A DNA stretch of 64,000 bases, taken from assembly GCA_965197555.1 (NCBI GenBank), contig OZ240213.1, positions 1,116,001 to 1,180,000 of the forward strand, in the 5' to 3' direction. The notes beneath the pieces were generated by a model, which saw only the letters and a list, made by a program, of their open reading frames with translations, searched no databases and was not told the DNA's origin. Shown here in pieces: positions 17,294-25,722 of this stretch. The stretch is from G965197555 sp965197555. GTDB lineage: Bacteria > Chloroflexota > Dehalococcoidia > Lucifugimonadales > UBA3495. Numbering within the stretch: the stretch's first letter is position 1; every line of letters begins with the position of its first letter. The translations under genes were made by a program, and so were the position numbers.

Positions 17294-19621
17294 ATGATTA
17301 GCCGGGAAGATTTGAAGTCCTCTTTGCCCAAATTAACCGGGGAGGTGCGACTGAAGGGCCTCGCTGCTCCGGCAAATATCTACCGTGACAGGTTCGGTAT
17401 TCCCCACGTCAAAGCGCAAAACGAGAAGGACGCTTTTTTCGCCCAGGGCTTTGTTACCGCCCAAGACCGGCTCTGGCAGATGGAATACGATAGACGCCGC
17501 GGCTCTGGCCGCTGGGCAGAGGTGGTCGGGGACTCAGCGGTGGACCAAGACAAACTGATGCGCCGATTTGGCCTGGCATCCAGCGCCAAGGCTGATTACG
17601 AGGCCGCCGATGAGCCCGCCCAGCGGATGTTTGACGCCTATGCATCAGGGGTTAACGCGTTTATCGACACTACCAAGGCGTTGCCCATAGAGTACAGCAT
17701 TGCCAACTTGGACCCCGAGCCTTGGCTGCCCTGGGACGGGCTCATCGTTTATAAGGTGCGGCACATCCTCATGGGCGTCTTTGAGTCCAAACTCTGGCGG
17801 GCTAGGATGGTGAAAGAGCTGGGACCGGAGCGGGCCGGAACTTTGTTCCCAGGCTACGAGCCAGGCCAGCTATTAATCCTGCCCCCGGGAGAGCTCTATC
17901 CAGGCGAATTGGACCGAGGGTTGGACGAGCTAACCGCCGGGCTAAAGGCGCTCAAACATATGACCGAGACCGATGGCGGCAGCAATAGCTGGGCGCTGAG
18001 CGGCAGCAGGACTGCGTCGGGCAAGCCCCTGCTGGCCGGTGACTCCCACCGGGCCTTGGACACCCCCAATGTCTACTATCAGAACCACGTCGCTTGCTCT
18101 GAGTTCGACGTGGTTGGCCTGTCTTTCCCGGGAGTACCCGGTTTTCCCCACTTCGGCCATAACCCCTGGGTGGCCTGGTGCGTGACTCACACCGCCGCCG
18201 ATTATCAGGACCTTTATATTGAGCGTTTCAAAGAAGGCGACGCCAATTATTATCTCCACCAAGAGCAGTGGCGTGAGGCCGAGGTCCGGGACGAAAAGAT
18301 CAGGGTCCGGGGCGGGCAGGAAGTTGACTGTAAAGTGTGGGTAACCCAACACGGGCCCATAATTGCCGGGGACCCCGAGCGGGGAGACGGCCTGGCGTTC
18401 AAATACTCGGCCACCCAGGCTCCCTCGGCTTGGGCCGGAACGTTGCGGACTATGCTGGCTGCCCAGAATTCCAACCAGCTTATGGAGTCTATGCGGGATT
18501 GGGTCGACCCCTGCAACAATTTCCTGGTGTCCGATGTACACGGCTCCATCGGTTACTTGTGCCGCGGGCAAATACCCATTAGGTCTATGGCCAATGCCTG
18601 GCTTCCGGTGCCAGGCTGGACCGGGGAGCACGAGTGGGAGGGTTTCATCCCCTTTGACGAGATGCCTCGCTCGGTGGACCCGGTGCAGGGCTATATCGCG
18701 ACGGCCAACAACAAGCCCGTAGGCGACGATTATCCTTACTACATTGCTATCGATTACACTCCCGAGTTCCGGGTCAAACGAGTCACCCAGGGTTTGAATT
18801 CCCTTTCCAAGCCCGCCGCTGCAGACATGGCTAAGGTCCATGCAGAGCGCACCTCCATACCGGCTCTGGCTTACATCGACCTACTGCGCCAGGTAGAGCC
18901 GCTGGATGAGCTGTCCGGTCTGGCAAAACAGAAGCTGCTGGCCTGGTCCGGGACCATGGACGCCCACCGCGTGGAACCCACTATCTACAGCGCTTGCAGG
19001 GACGCTCTGCTCAGGGAATTGCTGGAGCACAATCTGGGTGCAGACCTAGCGGAGGCTGCTTGGAACCCTGCAGACCGGGGTCTTGGTTCGTTTATCAACC
19101 GCTTCAAGGCGCGGCTGGTATCCCTGATCCCCCAAGGCGACGTTAGTCTGCTGCCTGACGGAGAGGACTGGCCCACGGTTATGGCCCGTGCCTTGAACAA
19201 GGGGGTCGAGACGCTGCGTGAACGCCTGGGTGGGGACCTGGAAGAGTGGCGCTGGGAGCGTGTGCACCAAGCCAGGCCCCAGCATACTCTGTCTGCAGCC
19301 TACCCGGAGCTGGCCGACTTGCTGGACCCTCCTGCCATTCCGGCCAATGGCGATGGTGACACGCCCCTGGCTGGGGGCTATTCAGCGGCGGCTCCCGCGA
19401 CTATAACCAGCCTCTCTGTAGCCCGCTACGCTTACGATCTGAACGACTGGGACAACTCGCTGTGGGTGGTCCCCCTGGGAAGCTCCGGCCACCCAGGCAG
19501 CAGACACTACCACGACCAGTCCGATCATTGGCGGAAAGTGGAGATGGTCCCGATGCTGTATAGCTGGGAGAAGGTCGAGGCCGATTGCGAGGAGCACCAG
19601 CGGCTTGAGGGGGGTGACTAG
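17294..19621 (+). CDS. Penicillin acylase (S45) family N-terminal-nucleophile amidase
   Basis: A 775-residue protein resembling penicillin/acyl-homoserine-lactone acylases and cephalosporin acylases. The alpha chain has IYRDRFGIPHVKA and FVTAQDRLWQMEYDRRRGSGR. The autoprocessing site is GG|SNSWAL with Ser about 230 becoming the nucleophile of the beta chain. Downstream come GDSHRALDTPNVYYQNHV and TSTR-like regions, ending SGHPGSRHYHDQ. I see no convincing signal peptide, unusual for periplasmic family members. The substrate amide is unknown. ATG with GGAG upstream supports the start. Confidence 0.9.
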   Translation: MISREDLKSSLPKLTGEVRLKGLAAPANIYRDRFGIPHVKAQNEKDAFFAQGFVTAQDRLWQMEYDRRRGSGRWAEVVGDSAVDQDKLMRRFGLASSAKADYEAADEPAQRMFDAYASGVNAFIDTTKALPIEYSIANLDPEPWLPWDGLIVYKVRHILMGVFESKLWRARMVKELGPERAGTLFPGYEPGQLLILPPGELYPGELDRGLDELTAGLKALKHMTETDGGSNSWALSGSRTASGKPLLAGDSHRALDTPNVYYQNHVACSEFDVVGLSFPGVPGFPHFGHNPWVAWCVTHTAADYQDLYIERFKEGDANYYLHQEQWREAEVRDEKIRVRGGQEVDCKVWVTQHGPIIAGDPERGDGLAFKYSATQAPSAWAGTLRTMLAAQNSNQLMESMRDWVDPCNNFLVSDVHGSIGYLCRGQIPIRSMANAWLPVPGWTGEHEWEGFIPFDEMPRSVDPVQGYIATANNKPVGDDYPYYIAIDYTPEFRVKRVTQGLNSLSKPAAADMAKVHAERTSIPALAYIDLLRQVEPLDELSGLAKQKLLAWSGTMDAHRVEPTIYSACRDALLRELLEHNLGADLAEAAWNPADRGLGSFINRFKARLVSLIPQGDVSLLPDGEDWPTVMARALNKGVETLRERLGGDLEEWRWERVHQARPQHTLSAAYPELADLLDPPAIPANGDGDTPLAGGYSAAAPATITSLSVARYAYDLNDWDNSLWVVPLGSSGHPGSRHYHDQSDHWRKVEMVPMLYSWEKVEADCEEHQRLEGGD

Positions 19622-19730
19622 CTAAGGCCACTACGCGGTTTCCCGCTGACCGAGGTCTCTTTTGGGGAGCCGCGCTTTTTGGGCGGCGACTTGCCAACGG
19701 GACCATAAGGCCCCGTCTCTAAGGCTCTGA

Positions 19731-19961
19731 CTAGCTAACCCGATGTGTCTCTCTTCGGTGTCGGCTAAAAAACCGTTGTAATGCAGCGAAGGCCCACAGC
19801 GCTTCTATAACTGTGATGGGGTAGGCCGCCACTAGACCGCTGTAGGCGGAGGTCAGTGCTGAGCCACCAGCGAAAAGCAGGACCATCCATTTGGACCGGC
19901 TCTCCATCCAATAAGACAGAAACATAATTGCCACGGCGATGGAGCCGAACAGCGTCAACAT
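19731..19961 (-). CDS. Small membrane protein, about 76 residues
   Basis: A short hydrophobic protein with two or three membrane helices (MLTLFGSIAVAIMFLSYW, WMVLLFAGGSALTSAYSG and ITVIEALWAFAALQRF) and a basic C-terminus. The ATG at 19961 is preceded by GGAGGGG at good spacing, which favours it over an upstream ATG at 19985. Similar small proteins of unknown function are common in many bacteria. It lies between the penicillin acylase and cinA genes on the minus strand, with no clear partner. Confidence 0.65.
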   Translation of the reverse strand: MLTLFGSIAVAIMFLSYWMESRSKWMVLLFAGGSALTSAYSGLVAAYPITVIEALWAFAALQRFFSRHRRETHRVS

Positions 19962-20036
19962 CCCTACCCCTCCCGGGTGTCCCATTATCGCTGACGGTCT
20001 ACAAATTCGGCCTTCCCGCGGCCGGACTGCTTGTTT

Positions 20037-20510
20037 CTACTCGCTCCGGAGGTGCCGCCCTAGCAAGTCAATCGCTTCCTGGACAGCGGAACGTTTGGTG
20101 GCGTCCCGGTCGCCTTGGGCATGGATTTCAATGGCCGAGTCCTCCCCATCCTTTACCGAAAGGCCAATGAAAAAGGTCCCGATGGGGGCACCGGAGCTGC
20201 CCTGGGTGGGACCGGTGACCCCGGTGGTGGATAGGGCGTAATCGGTACCAGTCAGCTCCCGCGCCCCTCTGGCCATGGCTATTGCCATTTCACTGCTGAC
20301 ACTGCCGTGGGTTTCGTACAGCTCATCGGGCACACCCAAAATCTTTTGCTTCAGACCGCCAGTGTAGGCGACGACTCCCCCTGGGAAGTAACGGGAGCTC
20401 CCCGGCACCGTGCTCAGTTGGTAGCCCATCAGGCCGCAGGTGCAGGCTTCGGCCACCGAGACCGTCTTGCCCCGAGTGGTCAGTATCTCAGCCAACTCGG
20501 TCACTTCCAT
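20037..20510 (-). CDS. CinA C-terminal domain protein (nicotinamide-nucleotide amidase type)
   Basis: A 157-residue stand-alone CinA-C/PncC domain that deamidates nicotinamide mononucleotide in pyridine nucleotide recycling. Motifs: LTTRGKTVSVAEACTCGLM near residue 10, VPGSSRYFPGGVVAYTGGLK, and ALSTTGVTGPTQGSSGAPIG. Most family members read SxTGIAGP at the last site, so TGVTGP is a conservative variant. The ATG has AGGAGG upstream. It follows tlyA on the same strand, only 75 nt away, and may be co-transcribed with it. Confidence 0.92.
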   Translation of the reverse strand: MEVTELAEILTTRGKTVSVAEACTCGLMGYQLSTVPGSSRYFPGGVVAYTGGLKQKILGVPDELYETHGSVSSEMAIAMARGARELTGTDYALSTTGVTGPTQGSSGAPIGTFFIGLSVKDGEDSAIEIHAQGDRDATKRSAVQEAIDLLGRHLRSE

Positions 20511-20585
20511 AGAACCAAACCTCCTTCGTGGGCAGCCCAGGAGCCTATCATTGAGCTTGCAGCCTGCGGCATCCTGGGGGGTAAG

Positions 20586-21395
20586 CTACTGCTTCTGTAA
20601 ATGTAGAAAAAATTCCCGGTTTCCCGCGTCACCCAGAATTGGTGAAGCGCACAAGTTCCGCAACCTTAGGCGGTGAGTTACAGCCCAATTGATAGCACGG
20701 GCGAGTACTTGGGCGTGGACCAGAGGGTCTTTGACTACACCACCCCGCCCGACATCTTCCTTCCCGGCTTCAAACTGGGGCTTGACCAGGGAAATCAAGG
20801 GGCAGCCTCCTTTGAGATGGGTCAAGGCCGCAGGTATAACGAGGCTCAGGGATATGAAGGACACGTCGATGGTGACCAGGTCCACGGCTTCGGCTAGATC
20901 AAAAGGATAGCGGGCGTTGTGCTTTTCGATGACTTCCACCCGTGAATCGTTCCTAAGCTTATAGTCCAGTTGGCCGTGGCCCACATCCAAGGCGTAAACT
21001 TTGCTGGCGCCTCGCTGTAATAAACAGTCGGTGAATCCCCCGGTGGATGCTCCCACGTCCAGGCATACCAGGCCATCCACCGCCAGTTGGAACTGGTCCA
21101 AGGCGTGGGCTAGCTTGACACCGCCGCGGCTCACGTAAGGCAGCCGGCCTCGGACTTCAATGGAAACGTCACTGGCGAGCATGTCGCTGGGTTTGGCCAC
21201 CCGGCCCGAAGGGATGAATACAAGGCCCTCCGTTATGAGGGTCTTGGCCTGCTCGCGGCTGTCGGCAAGCGCTCGTGAGACCATCACAAGGTCGGCCCGG
21301 GCCCGGCGGCCGCGCTGCGGGGGCTGGGCAGGGCTGTCTTTTTTGGTGGGTCCGCCGGTCTTAGTCATCTTGGGGGATTTTAACTCGTCGTCCAT
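20586..21395 (-). CDS. tlyA: TlyA-family rRNA (cytidine-2'-O)-methyltransferase
   Basis: A 269-residue protein: an N-terminal S4 RNA-binding domain (RRARADLVMVSRALADSREQ, then AKTLITEGLVF) and a Rossmann FtsJ-like methyltransferase domain with CLDVGASTGGFTDCLLQRGA, VYALDVGHGQLDYKLR, and the catalytic-region VDLVTIDVSFISL. TlyA methylates 16S/23S rRNA in mycobacteria. About 28 charged residues precede the S4 domain, so an internal ATG at 21368 is an alternative start. It lies upstream of cinA on the minus strand. Confidence 0.92.
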   Translation of the reverse strand: MDDELKSPKMTKTGGPTKKDSPAQPPQRGRRARADLVMVSRALADSREQAKTLITEGLVFIPSGRVAKPSDMLASDVSIEVRGRLPYVSRGGVKLAHALDQFQLAVDGLVCLDVGASTGGFTDCLLQRGASKVYALDVGHGQLDYKLRNDSRVEVIEKHNARYPFDLAEAVDLVTIDVSFISLSLVIPAALTHLKGGCPLISLVKPQFEAGKEDVGRGGVVKDPLVHAQVLARAINWAVTHRLRLRNLCASPILGDAGNREFFLHLQKQ

Positions 21396-21471
21396 GATCT
21401 TGGGTGCCGAAGACTACGCGGTCCCGGTTGACGGTAGCGGAAGCAACTGGTCAGCTACCCAGGGTCCTGGT

Positions 21472-22260
21472 CTACTCGCCGATAAAGCTAGGCTGCCGCT
21501 TTTCCAGAAAGGCCCGATACCCTTCCTGATAGTCTCGGGTATCGAACTGGGTCAGCGGAAGATCAGCCTCCTCCTTGGTGAGGCCGGTGAGGGAAGGCTT
21601 GGCGATGACCTGGTTCAATGTTTGCTTGTTAACAGCGTGGGACAAGGGAGCCAGGTTGGCAATGTCCTCCGCCAGCCGGTAGGTATATGTTTCCAAGTCG
21701 TCCAGGGCCACTATCTGGTTGACTAGTCCAATGCGGAGGGCTTCACTGGAGTCCAACAACCGCCCGGAGAATAGAATGTAAAGGGCGTTGCCTTTACCCA
21801 CCAGGTCCACCAGACCCTTCATCTCCCGGTGGCCGACGCTAATTCCCAGCCGCGCCACCGGAATGCCGAAGTGGCTGCCTTCTGCTGCAATCCGCAGGTC
21901 GGTGGCCACCGCCAGTTCGCAGCCGCCACCCACCGCATAGCCCCGGATCATGGAAATGGTGGGTGTGCCCATGCCAGCCAACGTGGCCAATGACCGGTTT
22001 ATGGCATTGTTGTATATTTCTCCTTTGACGGAGTTTGATCTATGCTCTTCAAAATCCTTTATGTCCGCACCTGCGGAAAACGCCTCATCTCCCGCTCCGG
22101 TTATCACCACACAGCGAATTTCCGGGTCGTCATCCAGATCTGAAAGCACCGGGGATAGCTCTTTCCACATAGCGTAACTGATAGCGTTACGTTGCTCAGG
22201 CCGGTTAAAAGTGATAGTGGCCACCGGCGGTTTTCGCTCGGTCAGGATTGCTTCCGACAT
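21472..22260 (-). CDS. Enoyl-CoA hydratase/isomerase family protein
   Basis: A 262-residue crotonase-fold protein. It has TFNRPEQRNAISYAMW, the oxyanion-hole segments GAGDEAFSAGADIKDF and MIRGYAVGGGCELAVATDLRIAA, and a C-terminal ending EGYRAFLEKRQPSF, as in enoyl-CoA hydratases. The catalytic Glu of the classical hydratase appears shifted (SHFGIPVARLG region), so the exact reaction is open. It probably takes part in acyl-CoA degradation. It is the last chromosomal gene before the capsid module. Confidence 0.9.
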   Translation of the reverse strand: MSEAILTERKPPVATITFNRPEQRNAISYAMWKELSPVLSDLDDDPEIRCVVITGAGDEAFSAGADIKDFEEHRSNSVKGEIYNNAINRSLATLAGMGTPTISMIRGYAVGGGCELAVATDLRIAAEGSHFGIPVARLGISVGHREMKGLVDLVGKGNALYILFSGRLLDSSEALRIGLVNQIVALDDLETYTYRLAEDIANLAPLSHAVNKQTLNQVIAKPSLTGLTKEEADLPLTQFDTRDYQEGYRAFLEKRQPSFIGE

Positions 22261-22368
22261 TCTTGTATCCTAGTACTGGGTGCCCCTAGTCTAACTTGCG
22301 GCTGGAACAGAATCAATTTTGGATGAAGTTCCAGCAGTACCTTTCATTCTTGAAAATTGCGTCAGAGT

Positions 22369-22408
22369 CCGTTCGTGGTGAGCCCTTCGACAGGCTCAGG
22401 GCGAACGG
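22369..22408. repeat. Palindromic dispersed repeat, copy 1
   Basis: CCGTTCG at 22369-22375 pairs with CGAACGG at 22402-22408, enclosing a nested GAGCC...GGCTC around TTCGACA. It is the compact form of the dispersed element also found near 28.2, 41.5, 47.3 and 60.8 kb. It lies in the 290-nt gap between the enoyl-CoA hydratase gene and the end of the capsid module, where I see nothing else. Confidence 0.8.
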
Positions 22409-22550
22409 AGGAGTTGGCGCTAGGTCGAGAATTAAGAGGCCTAGCGTGTTCCAACAGCAGCCTGTAGACCGTCAATCGAGGTCCTTTGGGCCTCGGTGTC
22501 TGCGGTATCGTCGTGGGTGGGGAATCATGGAACAAGGGATGGTCGGTGGG

Positions 22551-23372
22551 CTAGACTGGAAGCCGCCGGAACGGTTCCAGGAGCAAGCGGACATCGGTGT
22601 CCGTGTCGGCGTCGACGAAGAATGGTTCAAAGTCGGCGGCCCGAGTCCAGATGCGAGAGGCTTGAATCAGTGCGGCCCGTTCGACGCTCAACGGCCATCT
22701 GAGAATGAAGATGTCGGTATTATCGGTATGGGCGCCAGCGGTCGTGCCGTTGAGGGCGCGGGTGCAGGTCAGGTCATTGGAGGAGATTCCAGTCACCAGC
22801 ATTTGCTCACTACCGATGATGATGGTCTGGCCGATTTGAAACTGGGTCCCGTCGTCCACGGCAATGGTGGTTCCGGTGGCGGTCATGCTGGCGTCGTTGA
22901 GGTCGGTGCCGCTGTCTTCTTTGTACTCCCGATAACCCCACCGGGCGGCGATCTCAAAATGCTGCTCTCCTTTGGCGAAGGTCTCCTGATTGCTATGCCC
23001 CCGGACCCGGATGGCCGTGTAGGGCTGACCCCAGTGCTCGGTTGGCTGGGCGTTGTAGGGCTCCAACCAGTAATCGTCGGCAGCCCAGGTACTATCGAAG
23101 GTCTTGTTGTCGTTGGTGTCTTCCTTGAGAGTGTCGATGGCTATCAGATCGGGCACCAGGAGCCGGGTGGTCCCGGTGCCGTCGAACTCGAGGGTCTGAG
23201 TCCGAGGGTAGAAATGGCGGTTGCACCAGTGGTCTACCCATTCCGAAACTGACAAGAGCAGTTGGAACAACTCGTCGTCGTCACCGGTGCCGGAGGCCGG
23301 GTCTTTGAGCAGGCTATCGTCCTTTAATTTGGTTAAGTCTCCGTAGAGGGACCGGTAGGCTTCGCGGCCCAT
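22551..23372 (-). CDS. Phage head-tail connector-like protein
   Basis: A 273-residue protein. The N-terminal half resembles phage head-tail connector (gp6-like) proteins: LFQLLLSVSEWVDHWCNRHFYPRTQTLEFDG is the helix-loop typical of those adaptors (positions about 35-65). The C-terminus, WPLSVERAALIQASRIWTRA, also matches the family. A middle segment (about residues 160-215, TTIAVDDGTQFQIGQTIIIG) looks like an inserted Ig/jelly-like module found in virion proteins. It is the last gene of the minus-strand capsid module. No tail genes follow. Confidence 0.75.
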   Translation of the reverse strand: MGREAYRSLYGDLTKLKDDSLLKDPASGTGDDDELFQLLLSVSEWVDHWCNRHFYPRTQTLEFDGTGTTRLLVPDLIAIDTLKEDTNDNKTFDSTWAADDYWLEPYNAQPTEHWGQPYTAIRVRGHSNQETFAKGEQHFEIAARWGYREYKEDSGTDLNDASMTATGTTIAVDDGTQFQIGQTIIIGSEQMLVTGISSNDLTCTRALNGTTAGAHTDNTDIFILRWPLSVERAALIQASRIWTRAADFEPFFVDADTDTDVRLLLEPFRRLPV

Positions 23373-23386
23373 TGGCTAACTCCTGA

Positions 23387-23776
23387 TCAGGATTCCTCGG
23401 CATATTCAATGATCACCTTGTGGACTGTGGTGGGAGCTATTCCCCTCCAGCGGCCGCTTAGGACTTCATCCCGCTCCCCTCTGGGTCCCTGTAGTCCGGC
23501 GAAGGTCCGGGTGGATACACCGCCCAAATCGGGGACTATTAGCACATCCACCGAGTTGTTGGGGTCTGTGATGATGTTGGCGCCACTGCCGAAGTACAGC
23601 TCCCACAGATGGCGCCCATCGGTCGTAACTTGGAAGACTGATGCACGTATGAACCGGATCCTTTTCCCCTTGGAGGGAGCAATCAGGGTCTGTCGGCTGG
23701 TGTTGGTAGCAGAGTCAACCGCGGCAATGCGAAGGTCGAAAGACCTTTCGCGTACCCCGGCCTTTCGGTTCGTCAT
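23387..23776 (-). CDS. Capsid-module protein, tandem paralogue A
   Basis: About 129 residues, unrecognised by family. It shares its plan with the next gene upstream: a first block TLIAPSKGKRIRFIRASVFQ, then DGRHLWELYFGSGANI, a hydrophobic VDVLIVPD, and GPRGERDEVLSGRWRG. The recurrent beta-strand pattern and position suggest a small virion decoration or adaptor protein; that is inference. I use the ATG at 23776; an ATG 15 nt upstream is possible. Both copies are open, so the duplication is not simply decay. Confidence 0.65.
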   Translation of the reverse strand: MTNRKAGVRERSFDLRIAAVDSATNTSRQTLIAPSKGKRIRFIRASVFQVTTDGRHLWELYFGSGANIITDPNNSVDVLIVPDLGGVSTRTFAGLQGPRGERDEVLSGRWRGIAPTTVHKVIIEYAEES

Positions 23777-23865
23777 TCCCACAGGCTCCACGTAAACATT
23801 ATTCGGGCTAGCTCACTACAAATTTGCAACCAGGCTCAGTGCGGATTGTCGGTCAGGTCATTAGG

Positions 23866-24264
23866 CTATGGCTCCTCGGTGTATTCGACGTTAATTTTGT
23901 GGGAGCCGGAGGGACGAGTTCCCAACCAGCGCCCGCTCAGAACTTCGTCCCGGTCACTCCTGGGCCCCTGACCTCTGGAGTAGGTCCGGGTCGAGTCGCT
24001 TCCGTTGTTGGCTACCTCCAAGATGTCGATGGCCTTGTGGGGATTTGTAGTAATGTTCGCGCCTGTGCCGAAGTAGAGCTCCCACAGGTGGCGTCCATCG
24101 GCGGTTTCCTGGATTACTCGGGTCCGCACCAGTCTGATTCTGGTTCCTTTGGTAGGAGTGATAAGGGTCTCTCGGTTATTGCTGGTGTTGGAGTCCAAGG
24201 AGTTGACTTTGGTTACGTATGGCTTGGCCCTCACAGGAGTAGCCTTGGTTTTTCTCGATTTCAT
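23866..24264 (-). CDS. Capsid-module protein, tandem paralogue B
   Basis: About 132 residues, clearly homologous to the following gene along its length: TLITPTKGTRIRLVRTRVIQ, DGRHLWELYFGTGANI, and GPRSDRDEVLSGRWLGT all have counterparts. Its basic N-terminus (KSRKTKATPVRAK) differs. The function is unknown; a small structural virion protein is plausible from the neighbours. The ATG at 24264 avoids a long overlap with the upstream gene; an ATG at 24303 is an alternative. Confidence 0.65.
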   Translation of the reverse strand: MKSRKTKATPVRAKPYVTKVNSLDSNTSNNRETLITPTKGTRIRLVRTRVIQETADGRHLWELYFGTGANITTNPHKAIDILEVANNGSDSTRTYSRGQGPRSDRDEVLSGRWLGTRPSGSHKINVEYTEEP

Positions 24265-24312
24265 AGCTGGATTAACCCTTACATCTGTTTGGACGGCTCG
24301 CAATCACCTGGT

Positions 24313-24828
24313 TCACTCGTAATACTCTTCGACCAAGTCCCAGCCGAAAGTTTCTACCAGCCTTTTCACTAGCTGCTCCATCTTGATTTTGAGTACCCGG
24401 CCCGTCTGGGGGTTCTTCGAATGAAAGATCCACTCCCCGGTATCGGGCGAGTGGGGGCTCAACTGAGTGTGGCTGCCGCCCGAGTCCGCCACCCACATTT
24501 CGCCGCTTTTCACGTAGAATGTGGCCCCGTTGGTCAGGTTTCCAATAGGCTGGGTGCCGTTGAACAGGGTTATGGCGTTGGTGCCTTCGGTGCTGACTCT
24601 GTTGGCGGTGCCGCCTATTTTGACCTGGTAGCCGCTGCCTATGTTAATGTCGCTGTCTGAATGGGAATCGAAGTTGTGACTCTGGGCGTGATGGTCGTCG
24701 GCCCCGATGCTGGAATGGGAGCCGTGGATGTGACTTTGAGCGTGATGGTCGTCGGCCCCGATGTTCCGTAGGTCGGCGTGGTCACGGTCGGAATGATCGC
24801 TGAGCGAATGTTCACCTGTCCGTCCCAT
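24313..24828 (-). CDS. His/Asp/Ser-rich repeat protein, fibre-like
   Basis: A 171-residue protein. The first about 55 residues are His/Asp/Ser-rich and contain a duplicated block, IGADDHHAQSH, coded by direct repeats about 54 nt apart (near 24.68 and 24.74 kb). The remainder, with SGYQVKIGG, a FNGTQPIGNLTNGATFYVKSG stretch (split across strands) and a helical C-terminus, looks like the distal part of a phage fibre or spike. I start at ATG 24828, right after the stop of the holin-like gene. A surface or metal-binding role is inference. Confidence 0.6.
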   Translation of the reverse strand: MGRTGEHSLSDHSDRDHADLRNIGADDHHAQSHIHGSHSSIGADDHHAQSHNFDSHSDSDINIGSGYQVKIGGTANRVSTEGTNAITLFNGTQPIGNLTNGATFYVKSGEMWVADSGGSHTQLSPHSPDTGEWIFHSKNPQTGRVLKIKMEQLVKRLVETFGWDLVEEYYE

Positions 24829-24829
24829 G

Positions 24830-25021
24830 TTATTTCTTAAGCCACTTGCCCACGCTGGTGCCACCCAGCGCGGCTATGGCTACCAGTGCACCGGTTAGTA
24901 CTTGGCCGTTGATGCCCTGACTCAAGGCGAAGAACTCCAAGCCGGCAATAGCAATGATTCCTAGGGCGGCTACGACGGCCCACCATTGTCCTGTTCGTTG
25001 CTTACTGAATGGCTCCCTCAT
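24830..25021 (-). CDS. Small two-helix membrane protein, holin-like
   Basis: A 63-residue protein with two hydrophobic helices (WWAVVAALGIIAIAGLEFFA and VLTGALVAIAALGGTSVG) and a basic C-terminus (KWLKK), the usual look of small phage holins. Its ATG overlaps the stop of the upstream 65-residue gene (ATGA), indicating translational coupling. No endolysin gene is nearby, so the holin role is only inferred from size and place. Confidence 0.6.
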   Translation of the reverse strand: MREPFSKQRTGQWWAVVAALGIIAIAGLEFFALSQGINGQVLTGALVAIAALGGTSVGKWLKK

Positions 25022-25215
25022 TTACTTGCTCCCATTAATACATCCGTCGCCATGGTGAAAACAGCGGGGCTGCGTGGAGTTTTTGGCCGGATGTTAAGCC
25101 AACCATTGTCCCCGTCGGCCGTGGCGTCCACCGTGGCCTGGCGTGTGGAACCGACGCGGACAAGTTGGCCAAGCGGGTCGGCCGGACTGTCGTGGGCTCC
25201 CTCTGTGTATCCCAT
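25018..25215 (-). CDS. Small capsid-module protein, 65 residues
   Basis: Unrecognised. It is a soluble, mildly acidic protein (QLVRVGSTRQATVDATADGD in the middle) placed between the 153-residue gene and the holin-like gene, 3 nt after one and overlapping the other. Tight packing and shared strand support that it is translated. Confidence 0.55.
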   Translation of the reverse strand: MGYTEGAHDSPADPLGQLVRVGSTRQATVDATADGDNGWLNIRPKTPRSPAVFTMATDVLMGASK

Positions 25216-25218
25216 GGC

Positions 25219-25680
25219 CTAGGTGTTTACCGGGATGAAGATGAGGATGAGTTGACCCGCAACGGTATCGGTCCCTGCGGAGCAGGTGAACGTCACGTGG
25301 TCATTGGTTCCACCCTTCTTGTCGATGAGCTGAAAACCCTTACCGTTGGTCCCGGCATCGTCAAATGAGCTCAAAACGGCCTCGGAGGATCCGATGTCGC
25401 CGCCGTCAATCAGGGTGTCGCTGCTGTTGGTACCGTCGCTGTCGACTCCCACGTCGACGGTCTCCGCAGCGTCCACCGTGGTTACGTTGACCAACGCAGC
25501 GACCATGCAGTCTGAGTCGCTGGGGTTCTGAACGCTGTTGACGCTGGCGTTGGCCGCTAGGTTTTGGACTACGGCAAAGGGCATGCTGAACTTGATGCCC
25601 GAAGGCAGGGAGTTGGGGAGCATTCGCTGGACCATCTCAGCAATGCTGTCAGTCGGGTTGATATCCCCTTGGTTTGGCAT
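25219..25680 (-). CDS. Capsid-module protein, 153 residues, beta-rich
   Basis: Unrecognised by family. The protein is rich in Asp, Ser, Thr and Val with alternating beta-strand patterns (VAALVNVTTVDAAETVDVGV, then ending VAGQLILIFIPV). It directly follows the major capsid protein gene by about 40 nt. Small beta proteins in this place are often capsid decoration (cement) proteins, which is my inference here. Confidence 0.6.
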   Translation of the reverse strand: MPNQGDINPTDSIAEMVQRMLPNSLPSGIKFSMPFAVVQNLAANASVNSVQNPSDSDCMVAALVNVTTVDAAETVDVGVDSDGTNSSDTLIDGGDIGSSEAVLSSFDDAGTNGKGFQLIDKKGGTNDHVTFTCSAGTDTVAGQLILIFIPVNT

Positions 25681-25722
25681 GTTGGCCTCCTGGCAAAGTT
25701 GTTGGAACGCACTGATAGTTAT

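Noticed and set aside
17942..18841. A 299-codon minus-strand frame opposite the penicillin acylase gene
   Set aside because: The acylase is complete and motif-rich on the plus strand; the antisense frame has no domain or start signal.
22296..23252. A 318-codon plus-strand frame opposite the head-tail connector gene
   Set aside because: It is antisense to a protein with recognisable connector features, is Gly/Val-rich without any motif, and begins inside the intergenic repeat.
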